From NCBI GenBank assembly GCA_964522015.1, contig CAZFST010000007.1, forward strand, positions 75,410 to 139,409: a stretch of DNA of 64,000 nt, written 5' to 3'. Below, one piece after another: positions 35,718 through 43,515 of this stretch; the first letter of the stretch is position 1, and each line of letters begins with the position of its first letter. The notes under the pieces were generated by a model that had not been told where the DNA came from, searched no databases, and saw only the letters and a list, made by a program, of their open reading frames with translations. A program made the position numbers and the translations under genes. Source of the stretch: QQWI01 sp964522015 (lineage in GTDB: Bacteria > Bacillota > Clostridia > Peptostreptococcales > Acidaminobacteraceae).

Positions 35718-36233
35718 TTATAGCTTTTCAACTTGATTGTACGCTAATTCAACTGGCGTTTCTCTACCGAACATGTTGATCTTGACCCGAAGCGATTGAT
35801 CGTGAGCATCAATTTCTTGAACCTCTCCAATAAACGTTTCGAAAGGTCCAGAAATGACCTTGACCATCTGACCTACAATGATGTCTATGACAACGACCTT
35901 CTTTTCAAGACCCATGTTTAAGACTTCAAAATCAGTGAGTGATACAGGCTTGGAAGCTGGTCCGACAAAACCCGTTACGCCGCGCGTGTTACGAACGACA
36001 TACCAAGATTCATCCGTCATATACATCTTAATGATTGTATAGCCAGGATAGATCTTGCGGGATTTGACTTTCTTTTTACCATTTTTGATTTCTGTGACTT
36101 CCTCTGTCGGTACAGCAACTTCGAGGATTATGTCCTGCATGCCTCTGTTCTCAACGATTTTTTCGATATTTGCTTTTACCTTGTTTTCGTGTCCAGAGTA
36201 AGTATGGACGACATACCATTTCGCTTCAGACAT
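35718..36233 (-). CDS. nusG: Transcription termination/antitermination protein NusG
   Basis: The 171-residue factor has an NGN domain (KWYVVHTYSGHENKVKANIE, PGYTIIKMYM, VRNTRGVTGFVG) and a C-terminal KOW domain (VGQMVKVISGPFETFIGEVQ). It couples RNA polymerase with ribosomes or Rho. It sits in the conserved secE-nusG-rplK order. Confidence 0.97.
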   Translation of the reverse strand: MSEAKWYVVHTYSGHENKVKANIEKIVENRGMQDIILEVAVPTEEVTEIKNGKKKVKSRKIYPGYTIIKMYMTDESWYVVRNTRGVTGFVGPASKPVSLTDFEVLNMGLEKKVVVIDIIVGQMVKVISGPFETFIGEVQEIDAHDQSLRVKINMFGRETPVELAYNQVEKL

Positions 36234-36276
36234 AACGTGACGCTACTACTATAGATAGTAGCTTCCTCCTTACTTA

Positions 36277-36489
36277 TTACAGTTGAATCAGTTTAGTGAT
36301 GATGTTTCTAAATGCAAAGTCAAAGACCCAAACACCCATGGCGGCTAACGTACAAAACGTCAACACTACGATTTCGTACTTCACAAGCTCTTTTCGCGTT
36401 GGCCAGATAACTTTCTTCATTTCAGAAATAACACCTTTGAAATACTTCTTACCAGATTTTTGCTGTACAGCTTGAGTTTGTGTGTTCAT
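36277..36489 (-). CDS. secE: Preprotein translocase subunit SecE
   Basis: The 70-residue protein has one C-terminal transmembrane helix (about 42-62) preceded by the conserved EMKKVIWPTRKELVKYE amphipathic segment that clamps SecY. The length fits the short Firmicute form. Confidence 0.95.
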   Translation of the reverse strand: MNTQTQAVQQKSGKKYFKGVISEMKKVIWPTRKELVKYEIVVLTFCTLAAMGVWVFDFAFRNIITKLIQL

Positions 36490-36509
36490 CGTCTACCACC
36501 CTTAAACAA

Positions 36510-36659
36510 TTATTTAGTCTCCTTGTGCGCAGTGTGCGTTTTGCAGAATCTGCAATACTTCTTCATTTCGATTCTGTCGGGAGTCTTCTTTTTGTTCTTA
36601 GTTGTATTGTAGTTTCTTTGCTTGCATTCAGTACACGCTAAAGTAATTTTAACTCGCAT
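36510..36659 (-). CDS. rpmG: 50S ribosomal protein L33 (zinc-binding form)
   Basis: The 49-residue protein starts MRVKITLACTECKQR at ATG 36659 after AGGAGGTG; the longer frame is not used. Two CxxC pairs (CTEC and CRFC) show the zinc-bound C+ form. It opens the secE-nusG-rplKA unit. Confidence 0.96.
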   Translation of the reverse strand: MRVKITLACTECKQRNYNTTKNKKKTPDRIEMKKYCRFCKTHTAHKETK

Positions 36660-36783
36660 TAGCTTGACACCTCCTACAACAGTGTATATAAATGGGCCCA
36701 CAGCGGGCGCACTATATCCAGTTTAATTTCACTTATCTAATTTATCACGTTTCTTTACATGTGTCAACAAGAATGAAACGCTC

Positions 36784-36816
36784 ATAAAAACCCTTGGTGG
36801 AAAAACCAACAAGGGC
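36784..36816 (-). terminator. Hairpin terminator upstream of rpmG
   Basis: GCCCTTGTTGG-N5-CCACCAAGGG (one mismatch) is followed by TTTTTATG on the minus strand. It lies a few bases after the predicted rpmG start site and also beyond the tuf2 terminator, so it may be an attenuator or a second terminator for tuf2. Confidence 0.7.
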
Positions 36817-36829
36817 TCTAATTAGATTG

Positions 36830-36858
36830 AGTATACAGGTTTATGCTCCAAATGTAAA
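36830..36858 (-). promoter_or_regulatory. Sigma-A promoter of rpmG-secE-nusG
   Basis: TTTACA (36853-36858) and TATACT (36830-36835) are 17 bp apart on the minus strand. An intrinsic-terminator hairpin starts only about 7 nt after the predicted start site. Confidence 0.7.
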
Positions 36859-36940
36859 GCTTTTAATAGAGAAAAGCTCTTTTTTTATATGACAAAATCG
36901 CCATATCTTAAACAAAGGCAAATCCAGCAGATTCGCTACA

Positions 36941-36975
36941 AAAAACAAAGGGCGAATCCTTAGGATCCACCCTTT
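36941..36975 (-). terminator. Terminator of tuf2
   Basis: On the minus strand AAAGGGTGGATCC pairs with GGATTCGCCCTTT through two G-U wobbles, followed by GTTTTT. It is a diverged copy of the tuf1 terminator in which the changed bases still pair. Confidence 0.8.
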
Positions 36976-36999
36976 GACATACGACTATCGTCGCAAATA

Positions 37000-37279
37000 T
37001 TATTCGATGATTGATGCTACCGCGCCAGCGCCTACAGTACGGCCACCTTCACGGATTGAGAAGTTCAAACCAGTCTCGATTGCGATTGNNNNNNNNNNNN
37101 NNNNNNNNNNNNNNNNNNNNNNNNNNNNNNNNNNNNNNNNNNNNNNNNNNNNNNNNNNNNNNNNNNNNNNNNNNNNNNNNNNNNNNNNCTGCTGTTAAAG
37201 TAGTTTTACCATGGTCAACGTGGCCAATTGTGCCGATGTTAACGTGTGGTTTATTTCTTTCGAATTTTTGCTTACCCAT
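37000..37279 (-). CDS. tuf: Elongation factor Tu, second copy interrupted by assembly gap
   Basis: The 5' part (MGKQKFERNKPHVNIGTIGH to KTTLTA) and the last about 30 codons are identical in protein to tuf1, but the middle is 100 N. A full gene needs 1191 bp, so about 1 kb is missing and the N run is a placeholder of unknown length, not a deletion. The gene follows tRNA-Thr and precedes rpmG. RBS GGGAGG is present. Confidence 0.9.
37089..37188. other. Assembly gap (100 N) inside tuf2
   Basis: Exactly 100 N between two pieces of tuf; flanks match the ends of tuf1. Reads of the two near-identical copies probably collapsed. Confidence 0.97.
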
Positions 37280-37339
37280 TGAAATTTCCTCCCAAATAAT
37301 CTAAATGTGTTCGCGCATAGCGCGGGGTGAAAAAAGGTT

Positions 37340-37416
37340 TGGAGCCCACGAGCGGATTCGAACCGCCGACCTCCGCCTTACCAAGGCGACACTCATACCG
37401 ACTGAGCTACGTGGGC
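37340..37416 (-). tRNA. tRNA-Thr (anticodon GGU)
   Basis: The minus strand folds as a full cloverleaf: acceptor GCCCACG/CGTGGGC, anticodon stem TCGCC/GGCGG with loop TTGGTAA (anticodon GGU), T loop TTCGAAT, and an encoded CCA end. It begins 3 bp after the sigH stop and is followed by tuf2, so it is probably processed from a sigH or tuf transcript. Confidence 0.95.
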
Positions 37417-37419
37417 GAG

Positions 37420-38064
37420 TCATACGCTAGAAGTCTTCAAAAACCTCTCTAGCTTACGTTTAATGCGTTGAATTGCATTGTCGATGGATTTTGAATGGCG
37501 ATCCAAGTCTTTTGCGATTTCGTGATAGTTGCGGCCATCCATATGAGCACCTAGTACCTTCAGTTCAAAATCACTCAATACCTCACGTAATTTTGATTCG
37601 ATGGTACTGACTGATTCCCTGGAAATCCACAACTGCTCAGGATCGCACTTGTAGTCGCTTGATACGATGTCCATTAACGTTTGATCGGAGTCTTCATCGT
37701 AAATTGGTTGATCAAGAGATACACAGCTATTGAGTGGCATGTGTTTTAATCGCGTGGCTGATTTAACAGCCGAAATCATTTGACGCGTAATACACAATTC
37801 CGCAAAGGCTTTAAAAGATGGGCTCTTTTCAGAGCGAAAATCCCGTATCGCTTTAAACAATCCAATCATACCTTCTTGAATGATATCTTCCTTATCGGCG
37901 CCAATCAAGAAATACGACTTAGCTTTTAAACGAACAAAACTCTTATACTGTCGAATCAAGAGTTCTTGAGCGCTTAAGTCACCGTCCCGTGCAAGTGTAA
38001 CAATTTGCTCATCAGGTAGTTTGTCCAAGTCGGCCTTATTCAGTTTATAATACTCAACTTGCAT
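37420..38064 (-). CDS. sigH: RNA polymerase sigma-H factor
   Basis: The 214-residue sigma-70 family protein matches Spo0H: region 2 has DKEDIIQEGMIGLFKAIRDF, region 4 has DGRNYHEIAKDLDRHSKSID. SigH drives early sporulation and competence genes in Firmicutes. It lies after rae1, as in Bacillus. Its promoter is sigma-A-like and is flanked by GACTAG repeats. Confidence 0.95.
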   Translation of the reverse strand: MQVEYYKLNKADLDKLPDEQIVTLARDGDLSAQELLIRQYKSFVRLKAKSYFLIGADKEDIIQEGMIGLFKAIRDFRSEKSPSFKAFAELCITRQMISAVKSATRLKHMPLNSCVSLDQPIYDEDSDQTLMDIVSSDYKCDPEQLWISRESVSTIESKLREVLSDFELKVLGAHMDGRNYHEIAKDLDRHSKSIDNAIQRIKRKLERFLKTSSV

Positions 38065-38104
38065 AAGGGCCTCCTAGTCCTAAAAAGGACAAAAACCTAG
38101 GTCT

Positions 38105-38133
38105 ATTATAGCGATTATAAAAACCCAAGTCAA
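38105..38133 (-). promoter_or_regulatory. Sigma-A promoter of sigH
   Basis: TTGACT (38128-38133) and perfect TATAAT (38105-38110) with 17-bp spacing. The short leader holds a small hairpin (TCCT-N5-AGGA) next to the ribosome site. Confidence 0.8.
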
Positions 38134-38141
38134 GCCTTTTC

Positions 38142-38179
38142 CTAGTCTTTCTAGTCTTCTTTTCCTAGTCACACTAGTC
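38142..38179. repeat. Four GACTAG repeats upstream of the sigH promoter
   Basis: CTAGTC (minus: GACTAG) occurs at 38142, 38151, 38165 and 38174, i.e. two pairs spaced 9 bp with a 23-bp period. The array directly abuts the -35 region and overlaps the rae1 stop codon. Confidence 0.75.
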
Positions 38180-38713
38180 TTTAAGCTGTTTTAATAGTAA
38201 AGAGTTCAATTTTTTCAAGGTATTTTCATCGAGATTTGTACCAAGTTGCCTGTCATGACGCATTAATTTATTCTCTGAAAAAGCACCGATTCCGCTCTTC
38301 ATTCCCGCGACTTCCCGGCGCCACTCAGATGCTGAAACCCTTACCCCACCTTGGCTAAACACAGCCAACTGTTCAGCCCAATCCATGGTTACCACCCGAA
38401 CAAAATTGGCTTTGTCTTTTGCTAGATCATAAACCAGTCGTTCAATATAGGCGTCTGCGGTTTCATTTTTTTTTGTGAAAACAACTTCGATGCCACCTTG
38501 TATTTCGCTTCGAGAAATAATCGCGTTTGACTTGGTGGCATCGTAGACAACTATGCCAATTTCCCCAGAATAGCTGGCATACTCGCTGAGCATTTGATTG
38601 AGCCCAATTCGGGCACTTTCTAGGCTAGCTTGCATTTGGCTCTTGAGGGTGCTATCTGCATTGATATAATTATAACCATCGATGATTAAATACCGTTTAC
38701 TGACCCGGCGCAT
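38174..38713 (-). CDS. rae1: NYN-domain endoribonuclease Rae1 (YacP)
   Basis: The 179-residue PIN-like protein begins KRYLIIDGYNYINAD and carries IVVYDATKSN, ETADAYIERLVYDL and VVTMDWAEQ, matching YacP/Rae1, which in Bacillus cleaves mRNA in the ribosomal A site. It overlaps the rlmB 3' end by 17 bp, as expected for the rlmB-yacP pair. Confidence 0.9.
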   Translation of the reverse strand: MRRVSKRYLIIDGYNYINADSTLKSQMQASLESARIGLNQMLSEYASYSGEIGIVVYDATKSNAIISRSEIQGGIEVVFTKKNETADAYIERLVYDLAKDKANFVRVVTMDWAEQLAVFSQGGVRVSASEWRREVAGMKSGIGAFSENKLMRHDRQLGTNLDENTLKKLNSLLLKQLKD

Positions 38714-39644
38714 CGCAGTGCCGTCTCCACTCGTAAACCAGCAGGGAGGTTGCTACAGACACGTTAAGGGAGTTGACTTTGCCGATCATTGGAATTCTGA
38801 CTACATAATCGCAGAGCTTTTTGATTTGACGGCTCATGCCCTCGCCTTCAGAACCTGCAACAAGAACAACTTTACCGCTATAATCCGCTTTGTCATAGGT
38901 ATTTTCCCCATCCATGTCAGCGCCGATTACCCAAAATCCTGCCTCTTTCAACTTTTCGATGGCATTTGTGAGGCTTGGTACCCGAATGACTTTAACATGC
39001 TCAATAGCTCCAGCCGACGTCTTAGAAACCGTAGAGTTAACCTGAACGCTCCGTCTGTGAGGAATGATGACATAGGTAATACCAGCAGCTTCACAGCTTC
39101 TTAAGATAGATCCGAAGTTATGAACATCCGTCAAGTGGTCAAGGGCAACAATCATATCCCCAGCCCCAAGTTCATTGATGGCATCGTCCAGTTCGTAGTA
39201 TGGGTAAGCCGAAACATAGGCAACAATCCCTTGATGGACCTCGCCCTGAGAGATTTGCATAATTTTTTGACGATCCACTTCTTGAACCATGATATTTTTT
39301 TCTTTTGCTGCGACGATGATTTCGTGAAGTGGTTTAGAGCGTTTGCCCCGTTCAATCATGATGCGGTTAATGGTACGATCTCCAAGAATCGCTTCCATGA
39401 CTGGGTGAATGCCTAAAATATAGTCTTCATTAGGGTCGCGGGCCTCTAACTTCTCACCGTTCCAAGTCTTTTTGCCATGGCTGTATTTGCCACCTTTGTC
39501 ACCGCGGTCTGAACGGTCTCCACGGGCTGCAGCAATATATTTCTTTTTCTCTTCTTGTCTCTCGCGATAAGCTTTAAAAGAATTATCTTCTGCTGCGCTT
39601 TTTGCCTCAACATCCTTGTTTGAATCGTCTTTATAATCTGTCAT
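38697..39644 (-). CDS. rlmB: 23S rRNA (guanosine2251-2'-O)-methyltransferase RlmB
   Basis: This 315-residue SpoU-family enzyme methylates G2251 in the P loop of 23S rRNA. The core has GIHPVMEAIL, the SpoU motifs DHLTDVHNFGSILRSCEA, VLVAGSEGEGMS and IPMIGKVNSLNVSVATSLL that form the SAM-binding trefoil knot. About 70 N-terminal residues are charged and low complexity (RGDRSDRGDKGG). I use ATG 39644, 6 nt after GAGGT. Confidence 0.94.
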   Translation of the reverse strand: MTDYKDDSNKDVEAKSAAEDNSFKAYRERQEEKKKYIAAARGDRSDRGDKGGKYSHGKKTWNGEKLEARDPNEDYILGIHPVMEAILGDRTINRIMIERGKRSKPLHEIIVAAKEKNIMVQEVDRQKIMQISQGEVHQGIVAYVSAYPYYELDDAINELGAGDMIVALDHLTDVHNFGSILRSCEAAGITYVIIPHRRSVQVNSTVSKTSAGAIEHVKVIRVPSLTNAIEKLKEAGFWVIGADMDGENTYDKADYSGKVVLVAGSEGEGMSRQIKKLCDYVVRIPMIGKVNSLNVSVATSLLVYEWRRHCDAPGQ

Positions 39645-39702
39645 TCTCATACCTCATTTCATTAAGAAAATGTCCCCAATTGGAATCACCCAAAGAAGAT
39701 AT

Positions 39703-40176
39703 TTACGAGTTTTTGCCACGTACGGATGGAATAAGCCCCACCTCTTTTTGAGTCGCTTCACTTTCAAAGCAAGTCTTTAAGGCAAAGGCCAGAACTTCAT
39801 TGAGCCTTTCCTGTTGATCAGAAATCGCCAAATAACCCACAAGGGCTTCAAAACCAGTGGCATAGCGGTAATCCGCCATAGTTGAATTTTTAGGCACCGT
39901 GGCCGATTTAAAATTCCGGCCCCGTTTGAGAACAGCTGCTTCCAACTCTGGGAGATCAGGCAATAGGGCATGGGCAATTGCCGCTTGCATAGCCGCATTC
40001 ACGCATTTGACTTTGATTTTGTTTACTTTATGGCTACTGTAATCACCATATTTCAAGACAACATAGGTCCTGATATAAAGATCATACATGGCATCGCCTA
40101 CATAGGCTAAATTCGATGCAGACAGTTGGCGCGCCTGCGCCTCTGTAAGGGGAGAAACCCCTAAACTCTTTAACAT
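39703..40176 (-). CDS. mrnC: Mini-ribonuclease 3 (MrnC)
   Basis: The 157-residue RNase III-like domain without dsRNA-binding domain matures 23S rRNA ends in Firmicutes. LAYVGDAMYDLYIRTYV holds the catalytic Asp, and YRYATGFEALVGYLAI the second acidic site. ATG 40176 follows AGGAG at 11 nt; an upstream TTG frame overlapping cysS is rejected. Confidence 0.93.
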   Translation of the reverse strand: MLKSLGVSPLTEAQARQLSASNLAYVGDAMYDLYIRTYVVLKYGDYSSHKVNKIKVKCVNAAMQAAIAHALLPDLPELEAAVLKRGRNFKSATVPKNSTMADYRYATGFEALVGYLAISDQQERLNEVLAFALKTCFESEATQKEVGLIPSVRGKNS

Positions 40177-40190
40177 AGCTTGGTTTTCTC

Positions 40191-41864
40191 CTAGCTTTCT
40201 AGTTTCCAAGTAGTGCCCTGTGCCGTGTCGACGATGGCCACCCCTTTTTCTTTGAGGCCATCGCGCAGCTTGTCAGCCGTGGCCCAATCCTTTGACCCCT
40301 TGGCAAGCTGACGAGCTGCGAGGGTCTCTTCAATCCAGGCCACAAGAGACCCCGACACTTCTTGTACAACAGCCTCTTGCAAAAGGCCAAGAGACAACAC
40401 ACCATCCATCTCCTGTACCAAAAGCGCCTTTTCAGATGGCTCTAGGCTGGATTTTAAAACATCGTATAGAACCGTCACTGCATTGGCCGTGTTTAAGTCG
40501 TCTGCCAAATACCCTTTAAACGCCTCTAAAAACCCAGCAGCCTCACTTGACAAAGCTTTAGTATTTCTACTTCCATTTGCTTTTTCATTTGCATTTGCAT
40601 TTGCATTTGCATTTGCATTTGCATTTGCATTTGCATTTGCNNNNNNNNNNNNNNNNNNNNNNNNNNNNNNNNNNNNNNNNNNNNNNNNNNNNNNNNNNNN
40701 NNNNNNNNNNNNNNNNNNNNNNNNNNNNNNNNNNNNNNNNTTTGCATTTGCATTTGCATTTGCATTTGCATTTGCATTTGCATTTGCATTTGCATCTACA
40801 TTTGCATTTGCTTTTTCATTTGCACCCGCCACTAGATATGGCACCAATTCTTGTGTCCGGCGTTTCAACTTTTGATAAGCCGTTTGTGCCATTTCCAGAT
40901 TTTCAAAACTAAACATCAACTGCTTTCGGTAGTGTGAATTCAAAACATAGTAACGATATGCTAAAGGATCAAAACCCTTTTTCTCAAGGAGGGCCACCGT
41001 TAAAAACTCTCCAGATGACTTGCTCATTTTGCCGGCAGTATCAATTAAAAACTCAGCATGCCACCAGTACTTTGTCCATTGATTCCCTGTGAAACTCTCT
41101 GTTTGTGCGATTTCATTGGTATGGTGCACCAAAATATGATCCACACCACCGCAGTGGATATCCAGTTTTGGCCCGAGATTTTTAAGGGCGATCACAGAAC
41201 ATTCGATGTGCCAACCAGGATAACCAACACCCCACGGAGAATCCCATTTCATGGCTTGATTGTCAAATTTGGATTTAGTAAACCAAAGCACAAAGTCTTG
41301 AGGATTAACCTTGTGAAGGTCTTCTTCTACGTCATCCCTGTGAGCAACTCGCAGTTCTTCAAGGTTCATTCTTGACAGGCCAGTGTAGTTATCAAACTTC
41401 TCGATGTTAAAGTACACATTGCCATTTGCAAAATAGGTATACCCTTTCGCCTCAAGCTCTTGGATAAACTCAATGTACTCTTTGATGTAGTCAGTGGCCT
41501 TTGCAACCGTTTCCGGTCGCTTGATCATCAACTTTTCGCAGTCCTTAAAGAAGGCATCTGTATAGTATTCAGCTACTTGCCATACCGTTTTATTTTCACG
41601 GAGGGCACCTTTAAGCATTTTGTCTTCGCCGTCATCAGCATCTGATTCCAAATGGCCAACATCTGTGATATTCATTACCCTCGCGACATCATACCCTAGG
41701 TAATTTAAGGATTTTTCCAAAATATCCTCGTGGATATACGTTCTTAGATTGCCGATATGGGCATAGTTATAAACCGTGGGTCCACAGGTGTACATACTGA
41801 CCTTACCCGGTTGGTAGGGCTCAAAGGTTTCTACACTTCTGGAAAGTGAATTGTACAGCTTCAT
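40191..41864 (-). CDS. cysS: Cysteinyl-tRNA synthetase with internal Ala-Asn repeat
   Basis: The catalytic core is intact: zinc Cys in YTCGPTVYN, the HIGH-like AHIGNLRTY, GWHIECS, and KMSKSSG. From about residue 350 the chain enters a (Ala-Asn)n tract, bounded on both sides by NEKAN, then continues with the C-terminal helical bundle (YLADDLNTANAVTVLYD) and tail. The tract contains a 100-N gap, so its length is unknown. It lies in the linker before the anticodon-side helices, where CysRS normally has only a short loop. RBS TAGGAGG is good. Confidence 0.93.
   Translation of the reverse strand: MKLYNSLSRSVETFEPYQPGKVSMYTCGPTVYNYAHIGNLRTYIHEDILEKSLNYLGYDVARVMNITDVGHLESDADDGEDKMLKGALRENKTVWQVAEYYTDAFFKDCEKLMIKRPETVAKATDYIKEYIEFIQELEAKGYTYFANGNVYFNIEKFDNYTGLSRMNLEELRVAHRDDVEEDLHKVNPQDFVLWFTKSKFDNQAMKWDSPWGVGYPGWHIECSVIALKNLGPKLDIHCGGVDHILVHHTNEIAQTESFTGNQWTKYWWHAEFLIDTAGKMSKSSGEFLTVALLEKKGFDPLAYRYYVLNSHYRKQLMFSFENLEMAQTAYQKLKRRTQELVPYLVAGANEKANANVDANANANANANANANANAXXXXXXXXXXXXXXXXXXXXXXXXXXXXXXXXXXANANANANANANANANANEKANGSRNTKALSSEAAGFLEAFKGYLADDLNTANAVTVLYDVLKSSLEPSEKALLVQEMDGVLSLGLLQEAVVQEVSGSLVAWIEETLAARQLAKGSKDWATADKLRDGLKEKGVAIVDTAQGTTWKLES
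40591..40800. repeat. GCAAAT hexanucleotide array inside cysS
   Basis: On the plus strand GCATTT (minus AAATGC) repeats 8 times up to 40640 and TTTGCA 9 times from 40741 to 40794, around the N run. It encodes alternating Asn and Ala. Unit length is a multiple of 3, so copy-number changes keep the frame. Confidence 0.95.
40641..40740. other. Assembly gap (100 N) in the cysS repeat
   Basis: The N run replaces an unresolved part of the hexamer array. Its real length is unknown. Confidence 0.97.
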
Positions 41865-41883
41865 TGCTAAACCTCCTATTTGT

Positions 41884-41914
41884 AAAAAGCCTCGCCAAAA
41901 CCTTAGGCGAGGCT
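41884..41914 (-). terminator. Terminator between gltX and cysS
   Basis: AGCCTCGCC (41888-41896) and GGCGAGGCT (41906-41914) pair in a 9-bp stem; on the minus strand the 3' arm runs into TTTTT. It separates the two synthetase genes, so cysS is expressed by readthrough or from an unseen promoter. Confidence 0.85.
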
Positions 41915-41925
41915 GTTGTCAGCAA

Positions 41926-43404
41926 TTACAAATTCGACAATGTGTCCTCTAGACGCGACAAAATCCGTTCTTTACCTAGAATCACCAATAAATCATTCAT
42001 ATCCACACCATGCTCTTGTCCAGAAATGGCCACACGAACTGTCATAAATAGATGTTTGCCTTTGTAGCCTGTTTCAGCCTGAACTACTTTAAATGGCCCT
42101 TTGCAGTTTTCAAGTGTCACATCATCTAAAAGCGCCACTTGATCGCAGAATGCTTTTAAGACAATAGGAACGTGTTCCTCTTGTAAAAGGGCTTTAACGG
42201 CATCAGCCTCTGGGGTAACAGTGTCTGCTAAGAACACAGTGGCCATGGTACCAAAGTCAGCCAGGGTCTCAACCCGCTCTCTGAGCGCCTTGACCACAAG
42301 AGTCAACCACTCAGTTTTGGCGTCAACATCAGCCTCTTGAACAATGCCGGCAGATACTAAAAATGGCGTAGCCAATGTTACCAGTGCATCTAGATCGTAG
42401 TGACGAATATATTGACCGTTCATCCACTTGAGCTTTTGCTTATCAAACACTGCACCGGATTTTGACAGGCGATCCAGGGTGAATTTTTCTACTATTTCAG
42501 AAAGAGTCATGATTTCTGAGCCATCTTCTGGGCTCCAGCCAAGGAGGGCTACAAAGTTAATGAGCGCTTCTTTTAGGTAACCATTTCTGAGGAAATCTTC
42601 AACTGCAGCATCGTCGTGGCGCTTGGAGAGTTTTTTCTTTTCTTCGTTTAAAATCAATGGCAGATGAATATACTCTGGTTGTGGCCAGCCAAATGCCTCA
42701 TAGAGGTAAACGTGCTTAGGGGTTGAAGAAACCCACTCTTCACCCCGAATAATATGGGTGATTTCCATTAAATAGTCGTCCACCACCACGGCAAAGTGGT
42801 AGGTTGGGAAGCCATCTTGTTTAATGAGTACTTGATCGTCTAGGTCCACTGTATTGAAGGTCACATCCCCACGGACGTGGTCTTTAAAGGTTAAGTCCCG
42901 ATTTGGGGGTAATTTTAGTCTAATCACGTAGGATTCGCCGTTATCGATGCGCTTTTGGGCTTCTTCGTGGTCGATATCCCGACAGAGGCCATCGTATTTT
43001 GGGGTATGGCCATTTCTCTTTTGCTCTTCTCTAACCTGTTCAAGACGTTCTCTTGAACAGAAACAATAATAAGCATGGCCGCTGGCCAATAGTTTTTTTA
43101 TGTACTCTTGATAGATGTCCAGTCGCTCTGATTGAATATAAGGACCATATTCTCCGATTTGATAGAGCTCGCCCTGAGGGTTAAAAAAAGGACCTTCATC
43201 GTGGGTAATGCCAAGCTCAGTCATGACTGAGACCAAGTTATCAATGGCATCTGTCACTAAACGGGTTTGGTCTGTATCTTCAACCCGGATGATATAAGAA
43301 CCTTGCATTTTTTTTGCAAGTAAATAATCGTATAAAGCCGTTCGCAAACTGCCGATGTGAACGTACCCTGTTGGGCTTGGTGCAAATCGCACTCTCACTG
43401 ACAT
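41926..43404 (-). CDS. gltX: Glutamyl-tRNA synthetase
   Basis: The 492-residue class I enzyme has APSPTGYVHIGSLRTALYDY, KLSKRHDDAAV (KMSKS loop) and a YYCFCS cysteine cluster. In Firmicutes it usually charges both tRNA-Glu and tRNA-Gln, the latter later amidated; the sequence alone does not prove this. It heads the cysS-mrnC-rlmB-rae1-sigH cluster. Confidence 0.97.
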   Translation of the reverse strand: MSVRVRFAPSPTGYVHIGSLRTALYDYLLAKKMQGSYIIRVEDTDQTRLVTDAIDNLVSVMTELGITHDEGPFFNPQGELYQIGEYGPYIQSERLDIYQEYIKKLLASGHAYYCFCSRERLEQVREEQKRNGHTPKYDGLCRDIDHEEAQKRIDNGESYVIRLKLPPNRDLTFKDHVRGDVTFNTVDLDDQVLIKQDGFPTYHFAVVVDDYLMEITHIIRGEEWVSSTPKHVYLYEAFGWPQPEYIHLPLILNEEKKKLSKRHDDAAVEDFLRNGYLKEALINFVALLGWSPEDGSEIMTLSEIVEKFTLDRLSKSGAVFDKQKLKWMNGQYIRHYDLDALVTLATPFLVSAGIVQEADVDAKTEWLTLVVKALRERVETLADFGTMATVFLADTVTPEADAVKALLQEEHVPIVLKAFCDQVALLDDVTLENCKGPFKVVQAETGYKGKHLFMTVRVAISGQEHGVDMNDLLVILGKERILSRLEDTLSNL

Positions 43405-43456
43405 AAAATCCTCCTAAGAACATGGTGCCTGTGGACTTGCCACAAGGTCAACTGCT

Positions 43457-43485
43457 ATTATAACCGAATTCGTACTCCTGTTCAA
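43457..43485 (-). promoter_or_regulatory. Sigma-A promoter of gltX
   Basis: TTGAAC (43480-43485) and TATAAT (43457-43462) with 17-bp spacer. No T-box is visible in the short leader. Confidence 0.75.
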
Positions 43486-43515
43486 GTTTTTAGTCCGCTA
43501 CTAAAAAGTCAGTTT

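Noticed and set aside
36855..36885. Plus-strand hairpin with T run upstream of tuf2 end
   Set aside because: No plus-strand transcription unit leads into it.
39600..39644. DYKDD near the RlmB N terminus, like an epitope tag
   Set aside because: Only a partial chance match within a charged low-complexity segment; nothing else suggests engineering.
40641..40740. cysS frame kept across the 100-N run
   Set aside because: The N run is a placeholder; frame agreement is one chance in three and says nothing about true length.
40483..40912. Long open frames on both strands across the cysS repeat (Phe-Ala, Leu-His, Gln-Met repeats)
   Set aside because: They are simple translations of the hexamer array in other frames; the CysRS frame explains the region.
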